Assembly (NCBI RefSeq): GCF_002831585.1
Contig: NZ_CP025113.1
Location: 7,703,001 to 7,767,000, forward strand
DNA length: 64,000 bases
Direction of reading: 5' to 3'
Source of the DNA: Bradyrhizobium sp. SK17
Lineage (GTDB): Bacteria > Pseudomonadota > Alphaproteobacteria > Rhizobiales > Xanthobacteraceae
Shown: positions 18,971-28,426 of the stretch, piece by piece
Layout: each line of letters opens with the position of its first letter
How positions within the stretch are numbered: position 1 is the first letter of the stretch
Made by a program: the position numbers and the translations under genes
Notes under the pieces: model-generated
Database searches by the model: none
The model's input: the letters and a program-made list of their open reading frames with translations, nothing else
Told to the model about the DNA's origin: nothing

Positions 18971-20371
18971 TTGCTAGGGTCAGCTGCCCGATTGGATATT
19001 GAGACGCCTCAGGTGATTGCCTCTGTTCGCCGATTGTTACAGCGCGATGTCACGCGCGGCGTAGCCGGGACCATCCTGCTCAAGGTTGGCAGCGGCGGGC
19101 TGGCCTTCGCACTGTTCTCGCTGGCCGCGCGAACGATGACGGCCGACGCGTTCGGAGATTTTGCGACCTGGCTGTCCGTCGCACAGATCGCCGCGGTCGT
19201 GGGACTGGTCGGCCAGGAGCTGCTGCTCGTTCGCTTCCTCAATGAGTACCAGGTGCGCGGCGAGAGCGACCTCACCAAGGGCGTCCTGCTATCGAGCCTG
19301 AAGTACTCGGCGGTCGGCATGTTGATTTCGATCGTGGCGATCGCCGTGGTGGCAGTCGCTCGCGGCGAATGGTGGCTGCTGGTCCTGTCGGTGTCGGCGT
19401 TCACGGCCGTCAATGCCGGACTGATGCTCGGCAGCCAGATCGCCCGCTCCCTGGTCAGCATCCTGATGGGTGAAGGCAATCGGGAATTCTTCTGGCGGGT
19501 CGCCGTCGTCCTGTTGCTGATCGTCGCGCTGCTCGCTCACCGCCAGCTCACCCCTGCCGAACTATTCACCGCGATGACGGTCATGATGGCCCTCGGGCTG
19601 GTCGTCCAGATCGTGTCGATCGTGCGCGTGCTGCCGAACCTGCGCGCGGTCACGGCCCGGTTCGAGACGTCACGCTGGAACAGGAGTGCGTTCCGGTTCT
19701 GGCTCGCGTCGATCCTCGAAGCGGCAAACCAGTATTTCGACGTCATCCTGGTCTACTGGATGCTGGATCCGGCCACGGCAGGCGTCTATTTCGCGGCCTC
19801 GCGCCTGGCCAACATCTTCGCCATGCTTTCGGCGGCGCTCTACACGTTCGGTGCGCGCCGCCTGCCCTCGTTGTATTTCAGCAAGAACCACATCGAGCTC
19901 GAACATACGCTGAAGCTGATGGCCGAGGTGACCGCGCTCTGCGTGCTCAGCGGGCTCGTCATCGTCTGGCTCGGCGCCCCCTACCTGCTCGGCCTGTTCG
20001 GGCCGCACTTCGCCGCGCAGCAATGGGTGCTGATCGTGCTCGCGATCGGAACCGCGTTCCAGGCCGCGGGCGGACCGTCAGCCGCCGTTCTGCAACTGAC
20101 CGGCCACGAGCGCGATTATGTTCCGGTCGTCGCCGCCAACGTGGCGCTGCGACTGGTCGGATTTGTCGTGCTGATCCCCTGGCTCGGCGTGCTGGGTGCT
20201 GCGATCTCTGCCACCGCTTCGCTGATGCTCGCGACCATCGCGCTCAATGTGCTGTGCCGCCGCCGGACCGGCGTCGACCCGTCAGTCCTGGTGCTGTCGC
20301 ATCTCGCGTCATCGAAGGGCCGCCCCTATGCGGTCCGCGTCGCCGACGGCAACGACCAGGGCAGCTATTAG
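18971..20371 (+). CDS. polysaccharide flippase (Wzx/MATE-like, oligosaccharide translocase)
   Basis: About 466 residues with 12-14 hydrophobic helices and no large soluble domain. The N-terminal segment VTRGVAGTILLKVGSGGLAF and the second-half segment WLASILEAANQYFDVILVYW fit the Polysacc_synt family, which flips undecaprenyl-linked repeat units across the inner membrane. The start is uncertain. The track-like TTG at 18971 has no strong ribosome site. TTG at 18992 or GTG at 19013 would also precede helix 1. It converges on the Wzz-type gene 81 bp downstream, with which it should work. Confidence 0.87.
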   Translation: MLGSAARLDIETPQVIASVRRLLQRDVTRGVAGTILLKVGSGGLAFALFSLAARTMTADAFGDFATWLSVAQIAAVVGLVGQELLLVRFLNEYQVRGESDLTKGVLLSSLKYSAVGMLISIVAIAVVAVARGEWWLLVLSVSAFTAVNAGLMLGSQIARSLVSILMGEGNREFFWRVAVVLLLIVALLAHRQLTPAELFTAMTVMMALGLVVQIVSIVRVLPNLRAVTARFETSRWNRSAFRFWLASILEAANQYFDVILVYWMLDPATAGVYFAASRLANIFAMLSAALYTFGARRLPSLYFSKNHIELEHTLKLMAEVTALCVLSGLVIVWLGAPYLLGLFGPHFAAQQWVLIVLAIGTAFQAAGGPSAAVLQLTGHERDYVPVVAANVALRLVGFVVLIPWLGVLGAAISATASLMLATIALNVLCRRRTGVDPSVLVLSHLASSKGRPYAVRVADGNDQGSY

Positions 20372-20452
20372 GGCGCGCCTTTTCCGCGCGCATCTGCGCG
20401 GCCTTCGCTCGAAACGCCCAGCACGCGCGTTCGCGGCGCGGACAGACCGGCC

Positions 20453-22537
20453 TCAGCTCGCCAGGCCCAGGGCTTCGTCCCGGGCTTCGCGAACACCGGC
20501 GTTGGCCGCCGCGCGATTGACGACAAGCGCGGTCGGCACCGAGCCGAACCCGGATAGATCGGCCCGCGCCTTGGCGATGGCGACCGAGTTGGCGGCGCCT
20601 TCACGAACCACCAGGATCACGAGATCGGCGTGGGCCGCCAGCGCCACCGCCTCAGACCGCATGGCAAGCGACGAGGCGTCAACGATGATCAGGCCGAAAT
20701 CGGCGCGAATGTCGTCAGGCGGATATGGCGGTGCCTTGCTGCTGGCCCCCAGCAGCTCGACGACCGACGGCAGATCGGCCCGGATCATTCCGGAGCCTTG
20801 CGCCGGCACCGCATCGATGCGTCCGGATTCCATCTCGATCAGGACGCAGAGCGTGCCGCTCTTGACCGCCGACCGGTTGAGCGACCGCGCGACGGTGCTG
20901 CCGCCCGCGCCGGCCTCGACCGACAGCAGCAGCGCCACCTTGCCGTGCGGTCCCGGAAGCTGCTCGATGTTCTCGATCAGCAATTGAAGATACGCGCTGA
21001 GATCTGGCTCGACCGCCGTGGCAATCGGCGTCTGCCACACGCTCCTGACGGCATCCGGCGACACCATGTTGGGAATGCGCGCCAGCACGGGCAACCCCGG
21101 CGGCAGCGCGGGTGGCGGCACCGGCGCCTCGGCGCGGCGAGGCACCGGGATCGTCCTGATCGGGACCTGGGTCAGACCAGGCATGGCGACAATCGCGGTC
21201 GACGACAGCAGCGAGACGATCGCAAGCGCGACGAGCAGCAGCGAGAGTGGCGGAAGCGTCGAGCGCAACGGCGGCGTCGCGCGCGATGCGATCTTGGTCT
21301 GCGAGCTTTGCAGGCCGCGCTGCTCGTCCGTCGTCTTGTAGCGTGAGAGGAACTGCTCGTAGATGTTCTTGTTGGCGTCGGCATCGCGCTGCAAGTCCTG
21401 CAACTTGACGAGCGACTGACCGTCGACCAGGATTTGCTGCTCGACCGCCTTCAACTGGTCTTCGAGAGCCTTCTGCTGGTCGCGCTGCGCTTCGTATTCC
21501 GACTTCGCGGTATCGATGTTCTTCTTCCGCTCGATGTCGATCTGCCGATTGAGGTCGCTGAGCTGGCTGAGCGCCATCACGAGGTCGGGATGACGGTCGC
21601 CGAGCACCCCGCGCTTCTGCGCGATCTGGTCATTGAGCGCGGAGCGCTGGGCGCGCAGCGTGCTCAGCAGGTCCTGCTTGATCGGCCCGTCGACATTCGC
21701 CTTGAGGTCGCGCTGCGACTGCTCGTAACGGGCCTTGGCCTCCTCGCTGCGAGCGCGCGCCGCGGCGACCTGCTGCGTCAGATCGGTGACGCGCAATTGT
21801 TGCGTGGTTGCATCCTTGCCGGCATTGACGATCCGGTGCTCGAGCTTGAACCTGGCGACGGCATCTTCCGATGAGCGCAGCCGGTCGTTCAGTGCCTTGA
21901 GCCGGCTCTTCAGCCAGTCGGCGGCTTCGTCGGTTGCCACGGTGCGGGTGCCGCGCTGGCTGGCGACGAACGCCTCGGCAACCGCGTTGGCGTAGTACGC
22001 CGCGCGTTGCGGATTGTTGGACGTGAAGGTGATGGCGATGACATAGGTCAATCCGCGCCGGGAGATATCGAGCCGCTTGCGGAACCGGTCGAGCAGACGC
22101 GTGGCATCGGTCCCGCCTCCCGAGATGTCGTTGTCCTCGGCGACCTTGAGCTGATCGATCAGCGGCCCGAGAAAGCCGTCGGATTTGGCGATCTCGACAT
22201 AGCTCTGCAATGCCGCGGCATCCTGCCCGATGCCCGGCAGCACATCCTGATCGGTCGTGACGCGCAGTTCACGCGGGTCGACCACGACCAGAGCGGTGGC
22301 GGCGTAACGCGCCGGGATCAACATCAACACGATGACGCCGATCGCGAAGATGACCGCGGCAAGCATCAGGATGCGCTGGCCGTTCTCGCGAAGAAAGGCG
22401 ATCACGCCTGGGACGCTCAGCACGCCCTTGGTGATGGCTGTGGAGGACTGGCCGGCCGGCACGCCGGCAGATTCCCACGACGCTGCGGGTTCCGTGGCTT
22501 CGGAACGTCTCGGGCCTGCGCGGCGACCGAACTTCAT
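20453..22537 (-). CDS. Wzz/GumC-type polysaccharide co-polymerase with degenerate BY-kinase domain
   Basis: A 694-residue inner-membrane protein. After a short cytoplasmic tail comes TM1 (ILMLAAVIFAIGVIVLMLIP), then a periplasmic Wzz domain with long coiled coils at about 190-410 (QQVAAARARSEEAKARYEQS), TM2 (LSLLLVALAIVSLLSSTAIV) and a Pro-rich linker. The C-terminus is an ATPase-like domain comparable to bacterial tyrosine kinases (Wzc/ExoP). Its Walker A is SVEAGAGGSTVARSL with no lysine, the second box is VLIEMESG instead of a VLxxDxD type, and there is no terminal tyrosine cluster. It probably controls chain length but has lost kinase activity. The ATG at 22537 has a weak ribosome site. 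Confidence 0.88.
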   Translation of the reverse strand: MKFGRRAGPRRSEATEPAASWESAGVPAGQSSTAITKGVLSVPGVIAFLRENGQRILMLAAVIFAIGVIVLMLIPARYAATALVVVDPRELRVTTDQDVLPGIGQDAAALQSYVEIAKSDGFLGPLIDQLKVAEDNDISGGGTDATRLLDRFRKRLDISRRGLTYVIAITFTSNNPQRAAYYANAVAEAFVASQRGTRTVATDEAADWLKSRLKALNDRLRSSEDAVARFKLEHRIVNAGKDATTQQLRVTDLTQQVAAARARSEEAKARYEQSQRDLKANVDGPIKQDLLSTLRAQRSALNDQIAQKRGVLGDRHPDLVMALSQLSDLNRQIDIERKKNIDTAKSEYEAQRDQQKALEDQLKAVEQQILVDGQSLVKLQDLQRDADANKNIYEQFLSRYKTTDEQRGLQSSQTKIASRATPPLRSTLPPLSLLLVALAIVSLLSSTAIVAMPGLTQVPIRTIPVPRRAEAPVPPPALPPGLPVLARIPNMVSPDAVRSVWQTPIATAVEPDLSAYLQLLIENIEQLPGPHGKVALLLSVEAGAGGSTVARSLNRSAVKSGTLCVLIEMESGRIDAVPAQGSGMIRADLPSVVELLGASSKAPPYPPDDIRADFGLIIVDASSLAMRSEAVALAAHADLVILVVREGAANSVAIAKARADLSGFGSVPTALVVNRAAANAGVREARDEALGLAS

Positions 22538-22716
22538 GGGCTTTGACTCAAATTCAACTGACGGCACAGTCCAGCGCCTGCTGCCAACGTAAATATCTAT
22601 GGTTAATCTGCGGTTACCCTTCTGTTGCGCCGCCGTAACCAATTAGTTAACGAGCAGGTTGTACCGTGTCGCCGAGACAACGGCTCCTGTCTGCCGGCAA
22701 TGTTCGATCGCACTAA

Positions 22717-24006
22717 ATGAGCAATAACCTCAATACGCGCCACACGGTGTACGAGCGCTCGTCGCGTGATAAGCACGCGCACAAAAATGAAGGAGGCGAA
22801 TCCACTCCTTCAACGGGTGAGGAGTCCGTGCTCCATTACAGGCCAAGCACAGAATTGCGCGAGGCACCGACCGCATCGCGCGAGAGCAAGCCGAAGCTGC
22901 GCGTCGTCCTGGTGCAGACCCAGGCCGAGAATGCCGGCGCGCAGGAGATATCACGGCTGCTCGGCAGCGGACTTATCGCGCGCGGCTATGACGTCGCCAA
23001 CCTGTTCTTCTTCCGCAAATCGGATTCCTTCGACGAGCCTCCCAACACGTTCTATTGCGCGCCGAGCCGCCCGGGAAACCCGCTGGCGCTGCTGCGGATG
23101 CTGCGGACGCTCGCCGGTCACCTCAGGACCATCCGGCCCGATGTCGTCCTGACCTTTCAGCACTTCGGCAATGTGATCGGCGGCGGCGTGTCGCGTCTCG
23201 TCTGCCGCGCTCCAGTCATCGCCAACCAGGTGTCCTCGGCGCTGTCGATGAGCCTGCCGGTGCGCGCCGCCGACATCGTCATGGGCTCGACCGGCTTCTT
23301 CCAGTGCATCACGCTGAATTCGCGGGACATGGAACGTGAATACGCCCGCTATCCAGCGCCCTATCGGGCGCGGATGAAGCACGTCCCGCACGGCTTCGAC
23401 GACAAGTCGCACAGCCTGCCGAAAGACGTTGCGCGGCAACAATTCAAGCTGCCGACGGAGCGTACCCTGCTCGGCTGCGCGGCGCGGCTGCACCCGCACA
23501 AGCGGCTCGATGCCGCAATTCGCCTGCTGGCTGCCGACCCATCCTGGCACCTCGCGCTGGCTGGCCAGGGCGCCGACGAGGAACGGCTCAGGGCGTTGGC
23601 GAATGAGCTTGATGTCATGGACCGGCTCCATTTCATCGGCGAGATTCCGCCGCGCCAGATGGCCGACTTCCTGGCCTGCCTCGATGTGTTCGTATTCCCC
23701 ACTCAGGCGGAAACCTTTGGCCTCGCCGCCGTCGAAGCCGCCAGCGCCGGCATTCCCTGCGTGGTCAACGATCTCCCCGTGCTGCGCGAGGTGCTGTCCT
23801 ACCAGGGGCAACCCGCGGCGGTGTTCGTCGACGCTGCCGACGAGGCCGAGTTCTCGGCCGCGGTGTCGAAAGTCCTGACAGATCATTCGTTGAGCGACCG
23901 GCTGCGGCAAAGCGCCGTGGGTCTCAAGTCGCGCTATTCATTGGATGCCATGATAGAGGAATACGTCCGCATTCTCGGCAATGCCGTGGGAATGGACGCG
24001 CACTAG
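22717..24006 (+). CDS. family 4 glycosyltransferase
   Basis: A 429-residue GT-B enzyme. The N-terminal Rossmann half follows a 55-residue polar extension (RVVLVQTQAENAGAQEISRL), and the C-terminal half has GCAARLHPHKRLDAAIRLLA and the EX7E motif in ETFGLAAVEAASAGIP, which contacts the nucleotide sugar. It is a retaining transferase that adds one sugar to a lipid-linked oligosaccharide at the cytoplasmic face. The donor cannot be inferred. The start ATG has no strong ribosome site, and the extension may include a later start. It is followed after 15 bp by the beta-propeller protein on the same strand. Confidence 0.9.
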   Translation: MSNNLNTRHTVYERSSRDKHAHKNEGGESTPSTGEESVLHYRPSTELREAPTASRESKPKLRVVLVQTQAENAGAQEISRLLGSGLIARGYDVANLFFFRKSDSFDEPPNTFYCAPSRPGNPLALLRMLRTLAGHLRTIRPDVVLTFQHFGNVIGGGVSRLVCRAPVIANQVSSALSMSLPVRAADIVMGSTGFFQCITLNSRDMEREYARYPAPYRARMKHVPHGFDDKSHSLPKDVARQQFKLPTERTLLGCAARLHPHKRLDAAIRLLAADPSWHLALAGQGADEERLRALANELDVMDRLHFIGEIPPRQMADFLACLDVFVFPTQAETFGLAAVEAASAGIPCVVNDLPVLREVLSYQGQPAAVFVDAADEAEFSAAVSKVLTDHSLSDRLRQSAVGLKSRYSLDAMIEEYVRILGNAVGMDAH

Positions 24007-24021
24007 GAAGTTGGGCTGGAC

Positions 24022-25578
24022 ATGATTATCGAGTTTCGCTGCGATCGGGAGCAGGCGCGGCTCTGGATGTGCCGTGAGTCGCTACGCGTCAACGATCAGG
24101 ATATTCCCGTTCAGATCGCCTGGACCACGACGCCGACGCCGCGACCCGCAGGCCTCGACATGCTGTTCGAACTCGAACGCATCGTCCTGCGCAAGGGCAA
24201 GACCGTCGGCGCCGACAGGCTGACACAGGTTCCGCAGCGGCCTCGCGCAGGTAACCCCGACGTGGTGGTCGACTTCACCGATGCGCAGCGCGATCCGAAG
24301 TGCTCAGCCAGACTGTATCTCCGTCCACGGTTCAACGGACATGCGGGAGAAGGCGCCGCGCTGGCGGCGGTGCTCGCCGGCGACCTGCCGGTGATCGAAA
24401 TCGTCAATGAGTTCGACGGCGCGGTGATGGACCGCGGCCATCCTTCCGCGGAAATCGCGGCCGGCCTGAGCGGCGGGCTCGACGCGGTCATGGTCCGCAC
24501 GCTGTCCATGTTGCCGCCAATCCTGTCAGGAGCGCCACGACTGGTGCCGCAGCTGGTTGCTCCGGTGAGCGACGGCACTGCACGAAATCCCGCGCCTTTT
24601 GTCTTGCAGGGCCTGGCGACTTCGATCGCGAAGGAGATCTATCGGCTGTGCTGCTACGCGCCGCATTGGCACGTCGGCTGGCGCTACGCCGGGAATGCGG
24701 ACGTCTGGCGCAGCGGTGACCTGTCCGGACCGACCTGGAACGTGCTCGGCGATTCCGGACATCGTTTCTATGCCGATCCCTTCCCGGTGAAGTGGCAGGG
24801 CAGAACGTTCGTCTTCTTCGAGGATCTCGACCATCGGGTCGGCAAGGGCATCATTTCCGCGATCGAATTCGACGGCAACGGCCCGGTCGGCAAGGCGTTA
24901 CCGGTGCTCGAAGAGCCCTGGCACCTGTCCTATCCGTTCCTGATCGAGGACAATGGCGAGCTGTGGATGATCCCGGAGAGCACCGCGCATCGCGACGTTC
25001 CGCTCTACAAATGCATCCGCTTTCCGGACAAGTGGGAGCGGCACTCGACGCTGCTCTCCGGGCTCGAACTGGCCGACGTGACCATCACGCGGCACAACGG
25101 CCTGCATTACATGTTCGGCGCCTGGCGCGACGGCACCGGCGGATACTCCGACACGCTGGCGATCTACCATGCCGACCGGCTGCTCGGGCCGTGGCAGCCG
25201 CATGCGAGCAATCCCGTCCTGCTGGATCGCGCGACGACGCGGCCGGCCGGAAACTTCGTCACCATCAATGGAAAATTGTGGCGACCGGTGCAGGATTGCA
25301 GCAACGGATACGGCGCGGCACTCGGACTTGCCGAAGTGCTCGAACTGTCGCCGACGACCTACAGGCAGGCCGTCCGCCACCTGCTCAAGCCCGGGCCGCT
25401 GTGGACCGGCCGCAAGCTGCACACGCTCAACCGCTGCGGCCAGCTCGAGGTGATCGACGGATCGCGGGTTCAGCCGAAGACCACGGCCTTCCTGGCCAGC
25501 CTTCGCTCGAACGACCGGCCATCACAATGGGACTGGCACAGCGCGCTGGCGAAGCCGATCGCACGGCGGCTCCACTAG
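24022..25578 (+). CDS. two-domain protein: formyltransferase-like N-terminus and GINT1-type beta-propeller
   Basis: A 518-residue cytoplasmic protein. The first 190 residues (IEIVNEFDGAVMDRGHPSAE) recall the distant formyltransferase-like domains seen beside glycosyltransferases. From about 230 to 480 repeated blades such as FYADPFPVKWQGRTFVFFED, LSYPFLIEDNGELWMIPEST and VTITRHNGLHYMFGAWRDG form a five-bladed propeller resembling GH32/43/68 enzymes and the N-terminal domain of plant glucosamine inositolphosphorylceramide transferase. The Asp/Glu positions suit sugar binding. It lies in one unit with the GT4 gene. Whether it is catalytic or accessory is unknown. Confidence 0.7.
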   Translation: MIIEFRCDREQARLWMCRESLRVNDQDIPVQIAWTTTPTPRPAGLDMLFELERIVLRKGKTVGADRLTQVPQRPRAGNPDVVVDFTDAQRDPKCSARLYLRPRFNGHAGEGAALAAVLAGDLPVIEIVNEFDGAVMDRGHPSAEIAAGLSGGLDAVMVRTLSMLPPILSGAPRLVPQLVAPVSDGTARNPAPFVLQGLATSIAKEIYRLCCYAPHWHVGWRYAGNADVWRSGDLSGPTWNVLGDSGHRFYADPFPVKWQGRTFVFFEDLDHRVGKGIISAIEFDGNGPVGKALPVLEEPWHLSYPFLIEDNGELWMIPESTAHRDVPLYKCIRFPDKWERHSTLLSGLELADVTITRHNGLHYMFGAWRDGTGGYSDTLAIYHADRLLGPWQPHASNPVLLDRATTRPAGNFVTINGKLWRPVQDCSNGYGAALGLAEVLELSPTTYRQAVRHLLKPGPLWTGRKLHTLNRCGQLEVIDGSRVQPKTTAFLASLRSNDRPSQWDWHSALAKPIARRLH

Positions 25579-25596
25579 CGCGCCTCATAAGTCGGC

Positions 25597-26799
25597 TCAG
25601 TTTGAGTCGGCGCTCAACACGCCGCCGAACTGCTCCCATGAGCTTCCGGTCCAGCGTTGCAGTTGGAGCTGGGTGTAGGCCATGCTGTTGTCGGGTCCGG
25701 TGTTGATCGTGATGCCCGGCATCAAGGTTGGAAGCACCAGCCCCTTGATGTTGCGCGCCTGCTTGACGATGTTCTCGCGCGACAGGTCGTCGCCGCACTG
25801 CTTGAGGACCTGTTCCAGGATCTGGCCCTGCTGGGTGCCGAACAGGTAGTTGTTGTCACCGATGTCGGCGCCGGGAAGGTATTTCTCGAAATGGGCGCGA
25901 TACCACTTCATGCCGGGATCGTCGGCCCACCTCTTGTCGTTCGGATCCTTGGTGATGGTCGCCACCACGACGCCCACCGCCTTGTCGGCGCCGGCAGGCA
26001 CGATGGTCGCGGAGACCGAGCTCGACACGTAGTTGACGATGGTGAGCGGCGTCCAGCCGATCTCGCTCGCCTTCTTGATCGCCTGCGCGGCGAATTTCGG
26101 CGTGCCGGCGATCAGGAACGCCTGGGCGCCGGACGCCTTCAGCGTCACCACGCGGGATTCGATGGTGGGCTCGGTGACCTCATAGGGCGAGGTCACCACC
26201 TTCTTGTCGAAATCCGCCTTCAGCGTGTCCTTGAACGCCGCGACGAAATCGCGGCCGAGATCGTCGTTCTGGTAGAGGATCGCGATCTTCGCATCGGGCG
26301 CGGTCTGCGCGATGTATTTCGCGTAGATCTTTCCTTCGGTGCTGTAGCTCGGCAATCCCGTGGTGGTCAGCGGAAACTCGTTGAAATTGGCAAACTTGGT
26401 CACACCGCTGACGACGAACAGATGCGGCACCTTCTTGGCGTTGACGTATTTGATGGTCGCGCCGATGCCGGGCGTTCCGAGCGGGCCGAACAGGAATGCC
26501 ACCTCGTCGCTCTCGATCAGCTTCCGGGTCTGCTCCACGGCCTTGGGCGGTGAATAAGCGTCATCGTAGGTGATGAGGTTGATCTTGCGGCCATTGATGC
26601 CGCCCCGGTCGTTGATGGAATGGACGTAGGCAATCAGGCCCTTGCCGGTATTGCTGAGCGGAGATGCCGGGCCGCTGAACGGGAATGTCGCCCCGATCTT
26701 GATTTCGGATTCGGACACGCCGGGCGTCTCGGCGCTCACTGGAGCACCGGCAAACGCCGCAAGCATCGCGATAGAAACAGCAAACTTCCTCAACAGCAT
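25597..26799 (-). CDS. branched-chain-amino-acid-type ABC transporter substrate-binding protein
   Basis: A 400-residue periplasmic protein. A Sec signal (MLLRKFAVSIAMLAAFAGAP, cleavage near VSA-ET) precedes a two-lobed Peripla_BP_6 domain: IKIGATFPFSGPASPLSNTG, GPLGTPGIGATIKYVNAKKV, AILYQNDDLGRDFVAAFKDT and LVLPTLMPGITINTG. The family, typified by LivK, also serves aromatic acids in rhizobia. The ATG at 26799 has GGGGGAG upstream. The permease and ATPase genes are not in the window. It is the last gene of the catabolic operon and probably delivers that pathway's substrate. Confidence 0.9.
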   Translation of the reverse strand: MLLRKFAVSIAMLAAFAGAPVSAETPGVSESEIKIGATFPFSGPASPLSNTGKGLIAYVHSINDRGGINGRKINLITYDDAYSPPKAVEQTRKLIESDEVAFLFGPLGTPGIGATIKYVNAKKVPHLFVVSGVTKFANFNEFPLTTTGLPSYSTEGKIYAKYIAQTAPDAKIAILYQNDDLGRDFVAAFKDTLKADFDKKVVTSPYEVTEPTIESRVVTLKASGAQAFLIAGTPKFAAQAIKKASEIGWTPLTIVNYVSSSVSATIVPAGADKAVGVVVATITKDPNDKRWADDPGMKWYRAHFEKYLPGADIGDNNYLFGTQQGQILEQVLKQCGDDLSRENIVKQARNIKGLVLPTLMPGITINTGPDNSMAYTQLQLQRWTGSSWEQFGGVLSADSN

Positions 26800-26853
26800 T
26801 ACACTCCCCCGAGTTCTTTTTGAATTGACCGTCACTTGCAACCGACGCGTGGA

Positions 26854-27555
26854 CTACCAGACCTCACCGAACGGCCTGATCTCGACATTGAACGACCACG
26901 CGCTGCGATCCTGATGGACGACGTGCCAGACCTCGTCGGCGATCGCCCGTGGCTTGATGAAGAAGTCGTCCGGCCGCTCCGGCCAGCGCTTCCGCGTCCA
27001 CTCCAGATCGATCACCGCGTCGATCACGACATAGGCAACGTGCACGCCCTGCGGCCCGAGATCGCGGGCCATCGCCTCGGCAAGGATCCGCTGCGCCGCC
27101 TTGGTCGGCGCGAACCCTGCAAAGCCGGCCTTGCCGCGTAAGGCCGACGTGTTGCCGGAGGCGACGATGGCGCCCTTGCCGGCGCTGACCATCGCCGGGG
27201 CAAATCGCCTTGCCAAATACAACAAGCCCATCGTGTTGACCTGGAAGTTGCGATTGAGAATCTGCGGATCGATCTCGCGGAAGGTGCCGAATGCCCCGCC
27301 GACCGCATTGTGGATCACGACCTCAGGACTGCCGAGATCGCGCTCCACGGCGGAAGCCACCGTCTCGACGTCAGCGGGATCGGACACGTCGCATCGATAG
27401 GCTTTTGCACCGGGCAACTGTCTTTCGAGCGCGGCGAGCCGCTCCTCGTTCCGGGCGAGCAGCGCGACGCGATAGCCGCCTTCAGCGAACCTTCTGGCGA
27501 GCGCCGAACCAGTGCCGGGGCCGACACCGGATATCAGACAGACGGGTGCGGTCAT
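26854..27555 (-). CDS. SDR-family protein with Phe at the catalytic Tyr position
   Basis: A 233-residue short-chain dehydrogenase/reductase fold. The nucleotide motif is SGVGPGTGSALARRFAEGGY and VIHNAVGG replaces the NNAG motif. In the usual YxxxK site the sequence is FAPTK, so Tyr is Phe while Lys is kept. The C-terminus SAWSFNVEIRPFGEVW is shared with the other SDR of this operon (35040-35777). Loss of the Tyr would normally abolish hydride-transfer chemistry, so it may be a non-canonical enzyme or a partner subunit. It sits between the binding protein and the GST gene, all on one strand. Confidence 0.88.
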   Translation of the reverse strand: MTAPVCLISGVGPGTGSALARRFAEGGYRVALLARNEERLAALERQLPGAKAYRCDVSDPADVETVASAVERDLGSPEVVIHNAVGGAFGTFREIDPQILNRNFQVNTMGLLYLARRFAPAMVSAGKGAIVASGNTSALRGKAGFAGFAPTKAAQRILAEAMARDLGPQGVHVAYVVIDAVIDLEWTRKRWPERPDDFFIKPRAIADEVWHVVHQDRSAWSFNVEIRPFGEVW

Positions 27556-27588
27556 GCGATCACTCCTCCGCGTTAGAGCCAGCAGGTG

Positions 27589-28401
27589 TCATGGTTCGGC
27601 CGCAGCCTTCGACCGCAGCTTCTCGACGTAAGGCTTGAGGTCCGGCGCAAAATGCGCGTGCGCGACCAGCCGGGCAAAATGGGCGAACATCAGCGGATAC
27701 CCATCCTGCACCCCGGGATGCAGGATCCTGGTCAATCCCTGTTTGTCCAATTGCTCGCTCCGCCCGTACTCGTTCATGAACAGCGCGAGCTCGGCGGCAA
27801 AGCAGATGTCGGCAATCGAGATGCCGTCCCCGACCAGCGTCTCGCGCCGGGACGACAGCGCCTGCTCGATCCCGGACGCATAGATCGCGAACGCATCCCT
27901 GGCGCGGGCATGAATCGCCGCGTCGACCGTCCCGCCCGACAGCGCGAGCAGATAGATCTGCGAATCCCGCGCGAACACCAGGCTGACATCGAGAAAGCTG
28001 TCGATCCTGGATGCCTCATAGGCGTCGCGCCCGTAGAGCGGGAACTTGCCTTCTCCGAGCCGCGCCACCGCACGCATGATGCTGTTGGATTCGAATATTC
28101 CGACCTCGCCGTCAGGTCCGAACGCCGCCGGCACGTTGCCGAATGGCTGCGCCGCCATGAAGGCATCGGTCTTGAACAGCTGCGCACCGGTCAGGCCGAC
28201 CCGTCCGGTCCGCGCCAGCGACGACAGCGCGGTGCGTTCCTGCTCGGTCAGGGGATGGGCATCGTAGTCCCACAGCCAATCGCGCAACTCCTTGCCCGAG
28301 GCGCCCCTGACCTCGACGTCGACGCCGCAGAACCGCGCGGCGATGGTGGCCTTCCAGACCCGCGGGTTCGGCAGATAGGAGAAGATGCGCAAGGCGGCCA
28401 T
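27589..28401 (-). CDS. glutathione S-transferase family protein
   Basis: A 270-residue cytoplasmic protein. The N-terminal thioredoxin-like half contains FSYLPNPRVWKATIAARFCG and the glutathione-contact segment GIFESNSIMRAVARL (ESNSI in place of the usual ESxAI). It is unusually long because of an insertion around residues 35-75. The C-terminal helical domain has FLDVSLVFARDSQIYLLAL and LVGDGISIADICFAAELALF, the N-capping motif of GSTs. It resembles the eEF1B-gamma-like branch. In a CoA-dependent catabolic operon it may open a ring or remove a reactive intermediate with glutathione. Confidence 0.82.
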   Translation of the reverse strand: MAALRIFSYLPNPRVWKATIAARFCGVDVEVRGASGKELRDWLWDYDAHPLTEQERTALSSLARTGRVGLTGAQLFKTDAFMAAQPFGNVPAAFGPDGEVGIFESNSIMRAVARLGEGKFPLYGRDAYEASRIDSFLDVSLVFARDSQIYLLALSGGTVDAAIHARARDAFAIYASGIEQALSSRRETLVGDGISIADICFAAELALFMNEYGRSEQLDKQGLTRILHPGVQDGYPLMFAHFARLVAHAHFAPDLKPYVEKLRSKAAAEP

Positions 28402-28426
28402 GATGGCGGCTCCGGGTGCTGTTATC

